Positions 1 through 10,326 are shown, counted from the first letter of the stretch. The stretch: DNA of 64,000 bases from Astropecten irregularis (GCA_963971285.1 OZ020244.1:4216001-4280000), one strand, 5' to 3'. The notes: generated by a model from the sequence alone, not told the origin. Made by a program: numbers and translations.

Positions 1-110
1 GTTAGTTTACAGAATGTGATTGTTTTCTGTTATTGCCAGTTGTTGACATTTGGTTGTTGAATTTGTTATTTAACCTTGTGTGCTCTTTTCTTGTTCTTGT
101 TCTTATACAG

Positions 111-177
111 TGTGTTTGTGAATGGACTACCATGACACATATCAACGGCAGCTTCTTGATACAGGTCTTCTGAATCG
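111..177 (+). pseudogene. Exon-like segment B0 (duplicated module, unrecognised gene)
   Basis: A 67-bp segment sits between a good acceptor (pyrimidine tract then ACAG ending at 110) and a donor GTAGGT at 178. It is similar to the 3' part of the exon-like segment at 2526-2626, including the bases around the donor, so it looks like the leftmost copy of a three-exon module repeated across 0.1-4.1 kb. The reading frames contain stops near its end, so it may be degenerate or noncoding. The gene would continue to the left of the window. Product unknown. Confidence 0.3.
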
Positions 178-224
178 GTAGGTTGATTTTGTTTACATTT
201 CCTCCTCTTCCCTCTAGGGTTTAT

Positions 225-440
225 GAAACGGGGGCTCAGGCTCAGGCTCTGACATCCATATGCTGAAAATACAGGTTGTGGTTTTTTATTGAAGCTGAAG
301 CTCTGTTTTCATTTTCAAACCAGAGAATCTACTTTCGAACCGCTTCCAGAAGTATCTATTCTAATATACCCGTTACTTTAGAATGGATTCACGAAATGGA
401 GCTGGAACCAGAGCCGGAGCCCGAGCTTCCATTTCAAAAA
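225..440. mobile_element. Miniature inverted-repeat element, GGCTCAGGCTC family
   Basis: About 215 bp whose ends are inverted copies of GGGGCTCAGGCTC-like sequence. The centre carries an AGAGAATCTACTTTCGAA-like block. Related copies lie at 25987-26190 and 62496-62700, and one starts near 63930. No coding capacity. Class not determined. Confidence 0.6.
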
Positions 441-651
441 GGCCCTTAGGTTTTGTCCTTCTCTCAGTCTTCAAGTTTTTCCTCTATCTATGGAAAAGTT
501 CAATTTTGTCAGCTTAGCTTTGTCACATCCCCTCTTTTGGTCCAACCCAAATGATAGACCTTCTCTGGTCAAACCGATTATTAGAACACAGAAGGAAATA
601 AGATACTCAATCCAAATACCGGTAGTCCTTAGTTCACAGCTGTGACTCGGG

Positions 652-885
652 CCAATTTGATGGAGCTGTTAAGCACAAAAAAGATGCTTGATAGCACAAA
701 ATGTCTTGTTCAACCACCATGAAAAATTTCATTTTTTATTCATGGTCAGTGAACAACAGCCAAACAACAATCACAAGTGATACACAACACATGGAAATGT
801 GGTTGTTAATCCTGTTTTTATTATAAGACAGAAATTGCATGGTTGGCAAATGTTTGTGCTAAGCAGGCAATGAAATTGGCCCCTG
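652..885. mobile_element. Miniature element of the GGGCCAATTTCATA family
   Basis: The ends are inverted (CCAATTTGATGGAGCTGTTA on the left, CAATGAAATTGGCCCC on the right). The middle contains ATTCATGGTCAGTGAACAAC and TCACAAGTGATACACAACAC, which recur in copies at 17967-18208 and 21145-21562. The same family is the host for nested insertions at 16.3-17.6 kb and 35.9-36.5 kb. Noncoding. Confidence 0.65.
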
Positions 886-1107
886 GTCAGCAGATGTTAT
901 CATCTCCCAACTTTAAAAGCTATGAATTTGGATACTCCTAGCTTGTCCGATAGGGTACCGGTATCTGCGAATTTGCCCTCAAATGGCTCACTTCAAAGTT
1001 AGGTCTACCTAAGGCTAGCTGTGACCTTTCCTTAATAGATAACTTAGTAACTTTTCTCGAATTTTGACTCGGCTGGTCATCATGGCTGGTCTCAATCCTC
1101 TCCACAG

Positions 1108-1211
1108 AATCTCATCTCTATGTTCTCCACCACACCCCAAGAGAATCTTAGCAATGGCCCATACTCAGATCCAAGGATCCAGTTTGCATCCAGATTGCCG
1201 TTTTCAGCGAG
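1108..1211 (+). CDS. Putative exon C0 of an unrecognised plus-strand gene
   Basis: A 104-bp segment lies between acceptor CTCCACAG (ends 1107) and donor GTATGT (1212). One frame stays open and reads like protein (it ends in LPFSAR); a second frame is also open. Its 3' half and donor are similar to the exon at 3343-3421 (both end in PFS-x-R before GTATGT), with a 2-bp deletion relative to it. The downstream intron starts with the same sequence in both copies, so a segment including exon and intron was duplicated. With two bases left over at its end it could splice in phase to 3891. Product unknown. Confidence 0.35.
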
Positions 1212-1237
1212 GTATGTATCAAACTACTTCCTAGTAT

Positions 1238-1833
1238 GCTTGGAGTTAGGAGGGCCTGACGCGTTTTGATCCTAGCAGGATCTTTATCGAATCAGGCCCA
1301 CCCCTTCAATAAAGATCCTGCTAGGATCAAAATGTGCCAGCCCTCCTAAGGGGCCGTCCATAAAGTACGTACGCACGAAATGCCGACTTTTTTGACCCCC
1401 CCTCCCCCTCTGTACGCATGGCGTACGCAGTGGTCCCAACCCCCCCTCCCCCCTGTACGCATACGCATTCCACATTAGGTTTTTCACTTCTCATGGTACC
1501 TTGCTTTAGCATCATTAAAAATGTCACCGGAATCCGGGCCTGTACAGCTATTGGGACGTCACTTTCAAATTCTGTAATGAATGACTAAAGTTTAACCGGT
1601 TTTTATACATTTACAGATGGAATTTACTATTTTTTATGTTGAATAAGAAAAAAACAAGGAAAAATCAAAACAGTCCCGGTGCTTTTTTCACGTTTTTTTA
1701 CCTCTCTTTTCGCGCGATAATGCTATGCAAAATTTTCGTTTGCGTACGGTACGCATTGGCCTTAACCCCCCCTCCCCCCCTTCGTGCGTACATACTTTAT
1801 GCACGGCCCCTAACTCCAAGCATTTTATATTTC
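1238..1833. mobile_element. Fold-back element (TAGGAGGGC family) interrupted by a second element
   Basis: GCTTGGAGTTAGGAGGGC at the left is mirrored by GCCCTCCTAA...CTCCAAGC. A hairpin around GATCCTAGCAGGATCTTTAT lies between them. Similar copies are at 3455-3590 and, as two arms, at 19465-19592 and 19763-19897. This copy is split at a TAA by the element at 1350-1810. Confidence 0.65.
1350..1810. mobile_element. Miniature element with GGGGCCGTCCATAAAG termini, PIF/Harbinger-like
   Basis: The ends GGGGCCGTCCATAAAGTACG and its near-inverse CGTACATACTTTATGCACGG-CCCC are long inverted repeats with a C-rich subterminal block on each side. The element is flanked by TAA on both sides, and the interrupted host fold-back element gives the pre-insertion reading CCTCCTAACTCC. 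A TAA target duplication fits the PIF/Harbinger and ISL2EU groups. It has no transposase. Confidence 0.65.
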
Positions 1834-1884
1834 AGGTCATTATTTTGGTTGATGAGCAGTTTGGAGCAGTTTATTACTTGTACA

Positions 1885-2045
1885 GTCGAACCTCATTAAT
1901 ATGAGCTCTCTTAAGAGGAGATCCCTGTTAAGACGAGCATATCACGCCGGTCCCGACCGAGTTGTACACTTTTCTATGGGGAACTATTGCTTAATACGAG
2001 CACTGATAATACGAAAAACCTTTTAATACGAGCTTTTTTGGCTGA
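1885..2045. mobile_element. Probable pogo/Tc1-like transposon end fragment
   Basis: Begins CAGTCGAACCTCATTAATA and carries repeated TAATACGAGC-type motifs, the pattern of many pogo-like element ends. Related ends (CAGTGGAA-x-GCC-x-CTATAAC) occur at 3740 and, inverted, at 61340-61375. No open frame for a transposase. Identification is by terminal pattern only. Confidence 0.35.
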
Positions 2046-2401
2046 CCCAGTTGCGTGAAAGTCATTGTAAACAACCCATTTACAAGGAGGATTTTTTAAT
2101 CGGGCATTTATGGAGGACATAAAGTGGACATCTGCTTTTCCAATGGTAAAAACACAGCTTGAATGATACCGGCAAACTGTTTTTTAATTGCTTTTTTTGC
2201 CAGCATGGATTCTTGAAAACATATTAGACTTGTTTGCATGTACTGGCGATCAGAAAATTGATATAAGCAATAGCAAATGGACTTTTCCATTTCGTCAAGA
2301 TTTAGGGATTTTATGAACATTGATTGAACTCCAAAAGCACACGTGTGATTTCATCAAAGTAAATAGAGTTTTCCTGCTTGCTAAAAAACACCATTTCTCA
2401 G

Positions 2402-2626
2402 CATTATTCTAAAGAATCATCGGTCCTAAGGAAAGTTTGTGGTGCCAATCACACATACCATCAGGTACACGTAATGATTCTGTTTCACTCTAACATTCTC
2501 TTCATATTTTTGTCTCCTGATGCAGATTGTACTCTGATGTTCAGCAGGATGATATCAAGCTTGTAGACCATACCCAAGGCTGAGCCACACATGAACTGCA
2601 GCTTCATGATACAGTCTTCTGAATTG
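2402..2626 (+). pseudogene. Degenerate exon pair A1 (2402-2464) and B1 (2526-2626)
   Basis: Exon-like A1 (63 bp, acceptor TTTCTCAG, donor GTACAC) and B1 (101 bp, acceptor TGATGCAG, donor GTAGGT) are separated by a 61-bp intron and are clear copies of the pair at 3891-3957 and 4019 onwards. A1 encodes KESSVLRKVCGANHTYHQ, close to its partner. In B1 one extra base shifts the frame and brings stop codons, and no frame of the exon at 1108-1211 enters A1 in the coding phase. I therefore read this as a decayed copy of the module. Confidence 0.45.
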
Positions 2627-2811
2627 GTAGGTTGATTCTGTGTACATTTCCTCCTCTTCACTCGTTATACTTTGTTCATTCTTCGTTGTTTTCAAATCTT
2701 TTAGTCCTCTCAGTCTTGCATATGTGTGTTGCATTCTGGGTGTACTTGGGAACAATCTACAAGGATCTTTCTTCTCATTTTTTTTATTATCAGACTTGAC
2801 ATTTCAACCAA

Positions 2812-3102
2812 TTAAAGGTACTATCATACTTTGGTAGCATACCGAAACAGAAATCTTCACAGATTTACCTATAACTTTCAAGGTATAAAGATGGTGATGG
2901 TAGAAACATACCGTTAACTTATTTCTGAAATGCTGTATTTATCCAGAAAAAGAGTCAAACGTATGACCAAAAACAACTGTTTTCTCAAAACGTGGGCATC
3001 GTAAGGGACTGGAAATTTCACAGATGACTGTATCTTCCTTGATATTTTTGCTCATGAATCTACATTTCTTTGACAGAAACCAAAGTATAATATTACCTTT
3101 AA
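2812..3102 (-). mobile_element. TTAA element, subfamily A (internally deleted)
   Basis: Bounded by TTAA. It begins AAAGGTACTATCATACTTTG and ends in the near-inverse CAAAGTATAATATTACCTTT. Compared with full copies (about 360 bp) the central AAAAGATC palindrome region is missing. Noncoding. Confidence 0.75.
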
Positions 3103-3342
3103 CTTGAACTGCTGCACCAAGAAACAAAAATGGATGATTTTGAAGAGCAAGGTTGAACATTTATCTTATTTCCTTAATTTTGCCAAAAAAATCCAAAGTT
3201 TGCATCTCCACGCCAGAAACAATTTACGAATATTTTAATCAGAATCAGGCAAATATCTTACTAGGACTGTTAGCCAAACTATTATGGGTTTTTAGATTCC
3301 ATGTTTGATTTTCATTCCTTATATTTCTTTTTATAGTAACAG

Positions 3343-4081
3343 AGGAAGATGACAGTCGATACAACCCTGTAGAGATGAATGAGACATCAGATTGCATGCA
3401 GATTGAGCCGTTTTCATCAAGGTATGTATCCAATTACTTCATAGTAGGCTTGGAGTTAGGAGGGCTTGACGCATTTCGATCTTGACGCATTTCGATCCTA
3501 GCAGAATCTTTATTGAAGGCCTTTGATAAAGATCCTGCTAGGATCGAAATGCGCCAGCCCTCCTATTTCCAAGCATTTTATAAATATCATGTCATTATTT
3601 TGGTTGATGAGCAGTTTATTCCTTGTACTTCATAGTATAATGGACATAAAATGGACATGTGCTTTTCCAACGGCCAAAATGGATCTTGCAAACTGTTTAT
3701 TTAATTGCTTTTTGGCCAGCATGGAAACATATTTGCATGTACAGTGGAAAGCCGCTATAACGAACATGGCAGGATGCACAAATATTGTCTGTTACAGTTG
3801 TTGTTCATTGATTTTAAGTCTCATATTGGTTATGTATTGTACACCAAAATTGGGAGCCAAGGGTGATGTTCAGTATAGCCAAATGTTCAGCACACTGTAC
3901 TCTAAAGAATCATTGATCATAAGGAAAGTTTGTGGTGTCAATCACACATATCATCAGGTACACGTAATGGTTCTGTTTGACTCTAACAATCTCTTCATAT
4001 TTTTCTCTCTTGATGCAGATTGTACTCAATGTTCATCAGGATGGTCTCAAGCTTGTAGACCATAGGCCTAACAACTGCTGA
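3343..4081 (+). CDS. 3'-terminal coding exons of an unrecognised gene (3343-3421, 3891-3957, 4019-4081)
   Basis: Three exons join in phase: C1 (acceptor AACAG or TATAG, donor GTATGT), A2 (acceptor GTTCAG, donor GTACAC) and B2 (acceptor GATGCAG), with a TGA at 4079-4081. Parts of the deduced C-terminus are EDDSRYNPVEMNETSDCMQ, then KESLIIRKVCGVNHTYHQ, then IVLNVHQDGLKLVDHRPNNC. The alternating hydrophobic stretch before GLKLVD recalls the beta-strand core of PTB/PID-like domains, but that is only a resemblance and I do not name the gene. The A2 acceptor lies inside transposon-like sequence shared with 61270-61320, so the current acceptor may be transposon-derived. Upstream exons are outside the window or at 1108-1211. 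The 3' UTR and poly(A) signal follow. Confidence 0.5.
3455..3590. mobile_element. Fold-back element copy (TAGGAGGGC family)
   Basis: Inverted arms around CTTTGATAAAGATCCTGCTA with outer GGAGTTAGGAGGGCTTGACG and GCCAGCCCTCCTATTTCCAA. Same family as 1238-1833, without the inner insertion. A 20-bp segment (TTGACGCATTTCGATC) is locally duplicated. Confidence 0.6.
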
Positions 4082-4800
4082 CATCCTGAGCTGACCTACT
4101 TCCCTCCACAAACTACACCCAGAATTCGTGATTCTCAACTCCATCTGATGAGTCTGCAAAGGCCAGAGGACCCTGCCTCCGATGTTTAGATGTCCGTGGT
4201 AACAGAGAAAGCATTCCGCGAGGACAAGAAACTTGCATCATCATGGAGGAGCGTCTTGCATGAACTCTTAATTCTCACGGCAACAAATGACAATGACTGA
4301 ACAATTCAATTGTTGATGTACAAACTGCTTCTTAATAATCACGAGTCTGCCGAGGGAGGTCACCAGACAGTATTTTGGATGTTGACAATTCCACAGCAAC
4401 GACAGCTTTGTCTAGAGCGGATCAACTTCTGTTCGTACGGAGAAATAATGAAGTGACTGAACACTAGACTGTTATATCTAGGACCAACATGCTATATTAA
4501 GGACTGTGTCAAGACAGCTACCTCTGTGAATTCGGGAATGGTAATGTTTTAGAGAAGACAGGCTTTTGCCTTTCCAGTTCATTCTATTTCCTTCCTTCTT
4601 TACCATCCTTCTCAAACTTCATTTCATTTCCGTTCATCTATCTCTCTTATACCTACCTCCCTTCCACCAGCTTCTTAACCCGTACCTAATACCCTCCTTT
4701 ATTTCCAATCTTTTCCCCTTTACTTTTCACTTTTTCACTTAAAACGTTCCTTTTTGTACATATTTACAGACAAAATAAAGCAAAACCAATAAAAAGCAAA
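4082..4800 (+). other. 3' UTR of the gene ending at 4081
   Basis: About 700 bp with no useful open frame and a pyrimidine-rich stretch at 4570-4740. AATAAA at 4774-4779 and a second AATAAA about 11 bp on are followed by a GT-rich stretch from 4804, the normal layout of a cleavage and polyadenylation site. Confidence 0.5.
4774..4779 (+). terminator. Polyadenylation signal AATAAA
   Basis: AATAAA followed at 25-35 bp by TGTGTCCTTGTTTCC. It marks the likely end of the plus-strand transcript of the 3343-4081 exons. Confidence 0.5.
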
Positions 4801-4909
4801 CAAATGTGTCCTTGTTTCCTTTATTGCAGTGTTTATTATACAAAATAGATTATAGTAATACAAAAAACATGTACATGTACATACAGTAGGCCTAACCCTT
4901 TTTCCAAAT

Positions 4910-4998
4910 TTGACCCCTGACCTTTGACCCGACCTTTGACCCGACCTTTGACCTGACCTTTGACCTAACCTTTGACCTGACCTTTGAACTTTGACCTC
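4910..4998. repeat. Short tandem repeat, CCTTTGACCCGA type (12 bp)
   Basis: Seven or so slightly varied 11-12-bp units. On the minus strand they read AGGTCAAAGGTC, that is, AGGTCA half-sites in direct repeat. Confidence 0.8.
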
Positions 4999-5042
4999 TT
5001 CCCAAAATATCATACAGTTCAATAAAAATCTCAAAGTGGAAA

Positions 5043-7071
5043 GTCACAGCTTTTAGGGTCCGCCCCCGGTGGGTCACAGCTTTTAGGGTCCGCCCCCGGT
5101 GGGTCACAGCTTTTAGGGTCCGCCCCCGGTGGGTCACAGCTTTTAGGGTCCGCCCCCGGTGGGTCACAGCTTTTAGGGTCCGCCCCCGGTGGGTCACAGC
5201 TTTTAGGGTCCGCCCCCGGTGGGTCACAGCTTTTAGGGTCCGCCCCCGGTGGGTCACAGCTTTTAGGGTCCGCCCCCGGTGGGTCACAGCTTTTAGGGTC
5301 CGCCCCCGGTGGGTCACAGCTTTTAGGGTCCGCCCCCGGTGGGTCACAGCTTTTAGGGTCCGCCCCCGGTGGGTCACAGCTTTTAGGGTCCGCCCCCGGT
5401 GGGTCACAGCTTTTAGGGTCCGCCCCCGGTGGGTCACAGCTTTTAGGGTCCGCCCCCGGTGGGTCACAGCTTTTAGGGTCCGCCCCCGGTGGGTCACAGC
5501 TTTTAGGGTCCGCCCCCGGTGGGTCACAGCTTTTAGGGTCCGCCCCCGGTGGGTCACAGCTTTTAGGGTCCGCCCCCGGTGGGTCACAGCTTTTAGGGTC
5601 CGCCCCCGGTGGGTCACAGCTTTTAGGGTCCGCCCCCGGTGGGTCACAGCTTTTAGGGTCCGCCCCCGGTGGGTCACAGCTTTTAGGGTCCGCCCCCGGT
5701 GGGTCACAGCTTTTAGGGTCCGCCCCCGGTGGGTCACAGCTTTTAGGGTCCGCCCCCGGTGGGTCACAGCTTTTAGGGTCCGCCCCCGGTGGGTCACAGC
5801 TTTTAGGGTCCGCCCCCGGTGGGTCACAGCTTTTAGGGTCCGCCCCCGGTGGGTCACAGCTTTTAGGGTCCGCCCCCGGTGGGTCACAGCTTTTAGGGTC
5901 CGCCCCCGGTGGGTCACAGCTTTTAGGGTCCGCCCCCGGTGGGTCACAGCTTTTAGGGTCCGCCCCCGGTGGGTCACAGCTTTTAGGGTCCGCCCCCGGT
6001 GGGTCACAGCTTTTAGGGTCCGCCCCCGGTGGGTCACAGCTTTTAGGGTCCGCCCCCGGTGGGTCACAGCTTTTAGGGTCCGCCCCCGGTGGGTCACAGC
6101 TTTTAGGGTCCGCCCCCGGTGGGTCACAGCTTTTAGGGTCCGCCCCCGGTGGGTCACAGCTTTTAGGGTCCGCCCCCGGTGGGTCACAGCTTTTAGGGTC
6201 CGCCCCCGGTGGGTCACAGCTTTTAGGGTCCGCCCCCGGTGGGTCACAGCTTTTAGGGTCCGCCCCCGGTGGGTCACAGCTTTTAGGGTCCGCCCCCGGT
6301 GGGTCACAGCTTTTAGGGTCCGCCCCCGGTGGGTCACAGCTTTTAGGGTCCGCCCCCGGTGGGTCACAGCTTTTAGGGTCCGCCCCCGGTGGGTCACAGC
6401 TTTTAGGGTCCGCCCCCGGTGGGTCACAGCTTTTAGGGTCCGCCCCCGGTGGGTCACAGCTTTTAGGGTCCGCCCCCGGTGGGTCACAGCTTTTAGGGTC
6501 CGCCCCCGGTGGGTCACAGCTTTTAGGGTCCGCCCCCGGTGGGTCACAGCTTTTAGGGTCCGCCCCCGGTGGGTCACAGCTTTTAGGGTCCGCCCCCGGT
6601 GGGTCACAGCTTTTAGGGTCCGCCCCCGGTGGGTCACAGCTTTTAGGGTCCGCCCCCGGTGGGTCACAGCTTTTAGGGTCCGCCCCCGGTGGGTCACAGC
6701 TTTTAGGGTCCGCCCCCGGTGGGTCACAGCTTTTAGGGTCCGCCCCCGGTGGGTCACAGCTTTTAGGGTCCGCCCCCGGTGGGTCACAGCTTTTAGGGTC
6801 CGCCCCCGGTGGGTCACAGCTTTTAGGGTCCGCCCCCGGTGGGTCACAGCTTTTAGGGTCCGCCCCCGGTGGGTCACAGCTTTTAGGGTCCGCCCCCGGT
6901 GGGTCACAGCTTTTAGGGTCCGCCCCCGGTGGGTCACAGCTTTTAGGGTCCGCCCCCGGTGGGTCACAGCTTTTAGGGTCCGCCCCCGGTGGGTCACAGC
7001 TTTTAGGGTCCGCCCCCGGTGGGTCACAGCTTTTAGGGTCCGCCCCCGGTGGGTCACAGCTTTTAGGGTCC
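5043..7071. repeat. Perfect 30-bp satellite, about 67.6 copies
   Basis: The unit starts GTCACAGCTTTTAGGGTCCG and continues CCCCCGGTGG. I see no sequence variation between copies over 2,029 bp. Because 30 is a multiple of 3, long repetitive frames run through it on the minus strand. These are trivial and not evidence of a protein. The end runs directly into the 7-bp repeat. Confidence 0.97.
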
Positions 7072-7950
7072 TTTGTCCTTTGTCCTTTGTCCTTTGTCCT
7101 TTGTCCTTTGTCCTTTGTCCTTTGTCCTTTGTCCTTTGTCCTTTGTCCTTTGTCCTTTGTCCTTTGTCCTTTGTCCTTTGTCCTTTGTCCTTTGTCCTTT
7201 GTCCTTTGTCCTTTGTCCTTTGTCCTTTGTCCTTTGTCCTTTGTCCTTTGTCCTTTGTCCTTTGTCCTTTGTCCTTTGTCCTTTGTCCTTTGTCCTTTGT
7301 CCTTTGTCCTTTGTCCTTTGTCCTTTGTCCTTTGTCCTTTGTCCTTTGTCCTTTGTCCTTTGTCCTTTGTCCTTTGTCCTTTGTCCTTTGTCCTTTGTCC
7401 TTTGTCCTTTGTCCTTTGTCCTTTGTCCTTTGTCCTTTGTCCTTTGTCCTTTGTCCTTTGTCCTTTGTCCTTTGTCCTTTGTCCTTTGTCCTTTGTCCTT
7501 TGTCCTTTGTCCTTTGTCCTTTGTCCTTTGTCCTTTGTCCTTTGTCCTTTGTCCTTTGTCCTTTGTCCTTTGTCCTTTGTCCTTTGTCCTTTGTCCTTTG
7601 TCCTTTGTCCTTTGTCCTTTGTCCTTTGTCCTTTGTCCTTTGTCCTTTGTCCTTTGTCCTTTGTCCTTTGTCCTTTGTCCTTTGTCCTTTGTCCTTTGTC
7701 CTTTGTCCTTTGTCCTTTGTCCTTTGTCCTTTGTCCTTTGTCCTTTGTCCTTTGTCCTTTGTCCTTTGTCCTTTGTCCTTTGTCCTTTGTCCTTTGTCCT
7801 TTGTCCTTTGTCCTTTGTCCTTTGTCCTTTGTCCTTTGTCCTTTGTCCTTTGTCCTTTGTCCTTTGTCCTTTGTCCTTTGTCCTTTGTCCTTTGTCCTTT
7901 GTCCTTTGTCCTTTGTCCTTTGTCCTTTGTCCTTTGTCCTTTGTCCTTTG
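7072..7950. repeat. Perfect 7-bp satellite (CTTTGTC)n, about 125 copies
   Basis: Homogeneous tandem TTTGTCC units for about 880 bp, strongly strand-asymmetric (pyrimidines on the plus strand except for the G). Open frames on both strands (SFVLCPL repeats, GQRTKDK repeats) are by-products of the period. It ends abruptly at CTTATAAGCC. Confidence 0.97.
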
Positions 7951-8009
7951 CTTATAAGCCACTGTTTTTTGACATGAACTAGAGGACTTAGCAAAAGGAC
8001 GTGGACGCA

Positions 8010-8975
8010 GAAACAAGCAGGCGCAGACTCAGAAACAAGAGGAGGGAGAACATCAGACTCGGAAACAAAGGGACGAGGAACATCCGACTTAGAAACAAGT
8101 AGACATCAGACTCGGAAATAGGTAGACACAGAACATCGTACTCAGAATCAGGTGGATGCGGAGCAGGACATCGGACTCGGAAACAAGTGTACACAGAACA
8201 TCTGACTCGGAAACAAGTGGACGCAGGACATCTGACTCGGAAACAAGTGGACGCAGAACATCTGACTCGGAAACAAGTGGACGCAGAACATCGGACTCGG
8301 AAACAAGTGGACGCAGAACATCGGACTCGGAAACAAGTGGACGCAGGACATCGGACTCGGAAACAAGTGGACGCAGGACATCGGACTCGGAAACAAGTGG
8401 ACGCAGGACATCGGACTCGGAAACAAGTGGACGCAGAACATCTGACTCGGAAACAAGTGGACGCAGGACATCGGACTCGGAAACAAGTGGACGCAGAACA
8501 TCGGAAACAAGTGGACGCAGAACATCAGACACGGAAACAAGTGGACGCAGGACATCGGACTCGGAAACAAGTGGACGCAGGACATCGGACTCGGAAACAA
8601 GTGGACGCAGGACATCGGACTCGGAAACAAGTGGACGCAGAACATCTGACTCGGAAACAAGTGGACGCAGAACATCTGACTCGGAAACAAGTGGACGCAG
8701 GACATCGGACTCGGAAACAAGTGGACGCAGAACATCGGAAACAAGTGGACGCAGAACATCAGACACGGAAACAAGTGGACGCAGGACATCGGACTCGGAA
8801 ACAAGTGGACGCAGGACATGGGACTCGGAAACAAGTGTACACAGAACATCTGACTCGGAAACAAGTGGACGCAGAACATCTGACTCGGAAACAAGTGGAC
8901 GCAGGACATCGGACTCGGAAACAAGTGGACGCAGAACATCGGACTCGGAAACAAGAGGACGCAGAACATTGGACG
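8010..8975. repeat. Degenerate 30-bp minisatellite, type 1
   Basis: Units of the form ACGCAGAACATCGGACTCGG plus AAACAAGTGG, about 32 copies with point variants and two 24-bp deletion units. A longer-period structure is visible: the 24-bp unit and its neighbours recur 234 bp apart (8496 and 8730). Frames are open on several strands and phases at once, which argues against coding. Confidence 0.95.
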
Positions 8976-9650
8976 CGGAACGACAGATTCAGAAACAAGA
9001 AAACGCGGAACGACAGACTCAGAAACAAGAAAACGCGGAACGACAGACTCAGAAACAAGAAAACGCAGAACAACAGATTCAGAAACAAGAAAATGCAGAA
9101 CGACAGATTCAGAAACAAGAAAATGCGGAACGACAGATTCAGAAACAAGAAAACGCAGAATGTCGGACTCGGAAACAAGAAAACGCAGAATGTCAAACTC
9201 AGAAACAAGAAAACGTGGAACGACAAACTCAGAAACATGAAAACGTGGAACGACAGACTCAGAAACAAGAAAACGTGGAACGACAGACTCAGAAACAAGA
9301 AAACGTGGAACGACAGACTCAGAAACAAGAAAACGTGGAATGACAGACTCGGAAACAAGAAAACGTGGAACGTCAAACTCAGAAACAAGAAAACGTGGAA
9401 CGACAGACTCAGAAACATGAAAACGTGGAACGTCAGACTCAGTAACAAGAAAACGTGGAACGTCAGATTCAGAAACAAGAAAACGTGGAACGTCAAACTC
9501 AAAAACATGAAAACGTGGAACGTCGGACTAAAAAAAAAACAAAACGCGGAACGTCAGATTCAGAAACAAGAAAACGCGGAACGACAGATTCAGAAACAAG
9601 TAAACGCGTAACGTCAAGACTCAAAAACAAGAAAACGCAGAACGTCGGAC
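8976..9650. repeat. Degenerate 30-bp minisatellite, type 2
   Basis: The same period and the same AGAAACAAG core as type 1, but with AACGCGGAACGACAGACTC- and later AACGTGGAACGTCAAACTC-type units, so the sequence drifts from left to right. The last units are the most diverged, as expected at an array edge. Confidence 0.93.
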
Positions 9651-10006
9651 TTTCTTGTCACAATAATTACATGTACATAACAAACAGGACAATTTCAGTT
9701 TACAGTAATGAAGGTGTTAAATAAACTACCCAACTAACAATTGACACAGTGACAAGAGACAATAACATTTTAAGAACCAATTTGTACTTTGATTTTTTAT
9801 TATACTCCATCGTTATTTATTTTTCTCGTTATATATTTTTCACCTTTCAATACATTATGAAAAATTATTGTAGACGATAAACAAGGATTTTGTGCAATAG
9901 TCTAGAACAGAAAGTATATAATTTTTGAAAATTTGACAAAATTGGTAATCAATTTTACAAGTTTTTTATATCACAATCAACTGATGGAAATTTTATAGTA
10001 AAGTTT
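9651..10006. other. AT-rich sequence, no gene seen
   Basis: Very A/T-rich DNA between the minisatellite and a TTAA element. No splice-flanked frame, RNA gene or clear repeat found. Confidence 0.6.
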
Positions 10007-10326
10007 TTAAAGGTTGTATCATACTTTGGCAGAAACCAAAACAGACATGTTCACAGATTTACCAGGGAATAAAGATGGTGCTGATAAAATTTATCAAGAA
10101 ATTTGTAAAAGAAACGACCGGAAATAGTTTTGATCTTTAAAAGTAAAACAAAATGGCAGTGAAAAGACTTAAGAAATCCTGTGGCCGTTTTTCACTGTTT
10201 TCTCAAAAAGTCGGCACCATATGGGACTGGGAATTTCACAAATGACTTTTACTATATCTTTCTTGATATTCTTGCCAATGAATCTGCATTTCTTTGACAA
10301 AAACCAAAGTATGATATTACAATTAA
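10007..10326 (-). mobile_element. TTAA element, subfamily A (diverged)
   Basis: TTAA, then AAGGTTGTATCATACTTTGG, to CCAAAGTATGATATTACAAT and TTAA. Contains the family blocks GTTCACAGATTTAC and ATGAATCTGCATTTCTTTGA. Noncoding. Confidence 0.7.

Noticed and set aside
4892..7994. Open frames of 294-987 codons across 4.9-8.0 kb
   Set aside because: They are direct translations of 30-bp and 7-bp perfect tandem repeats, open in several frames on both strands because of the period. No start context, splice signals or domains.
8089..9611. Frames of 225-474 codons with repeated SETSGRRTSD or TRKQVDAGHR-like peptides
   Set aside because: A 30-bp minisatellite is open in plus and minus frames at once. 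A low-complexity protein cannot be excluded, but nothing favours one frame.
5043..9650. Possible CRISPR-like array because of regular 30-bp units
   Set aside because: Units abut with no unique spacers, and the surroundings are eukaryotic.
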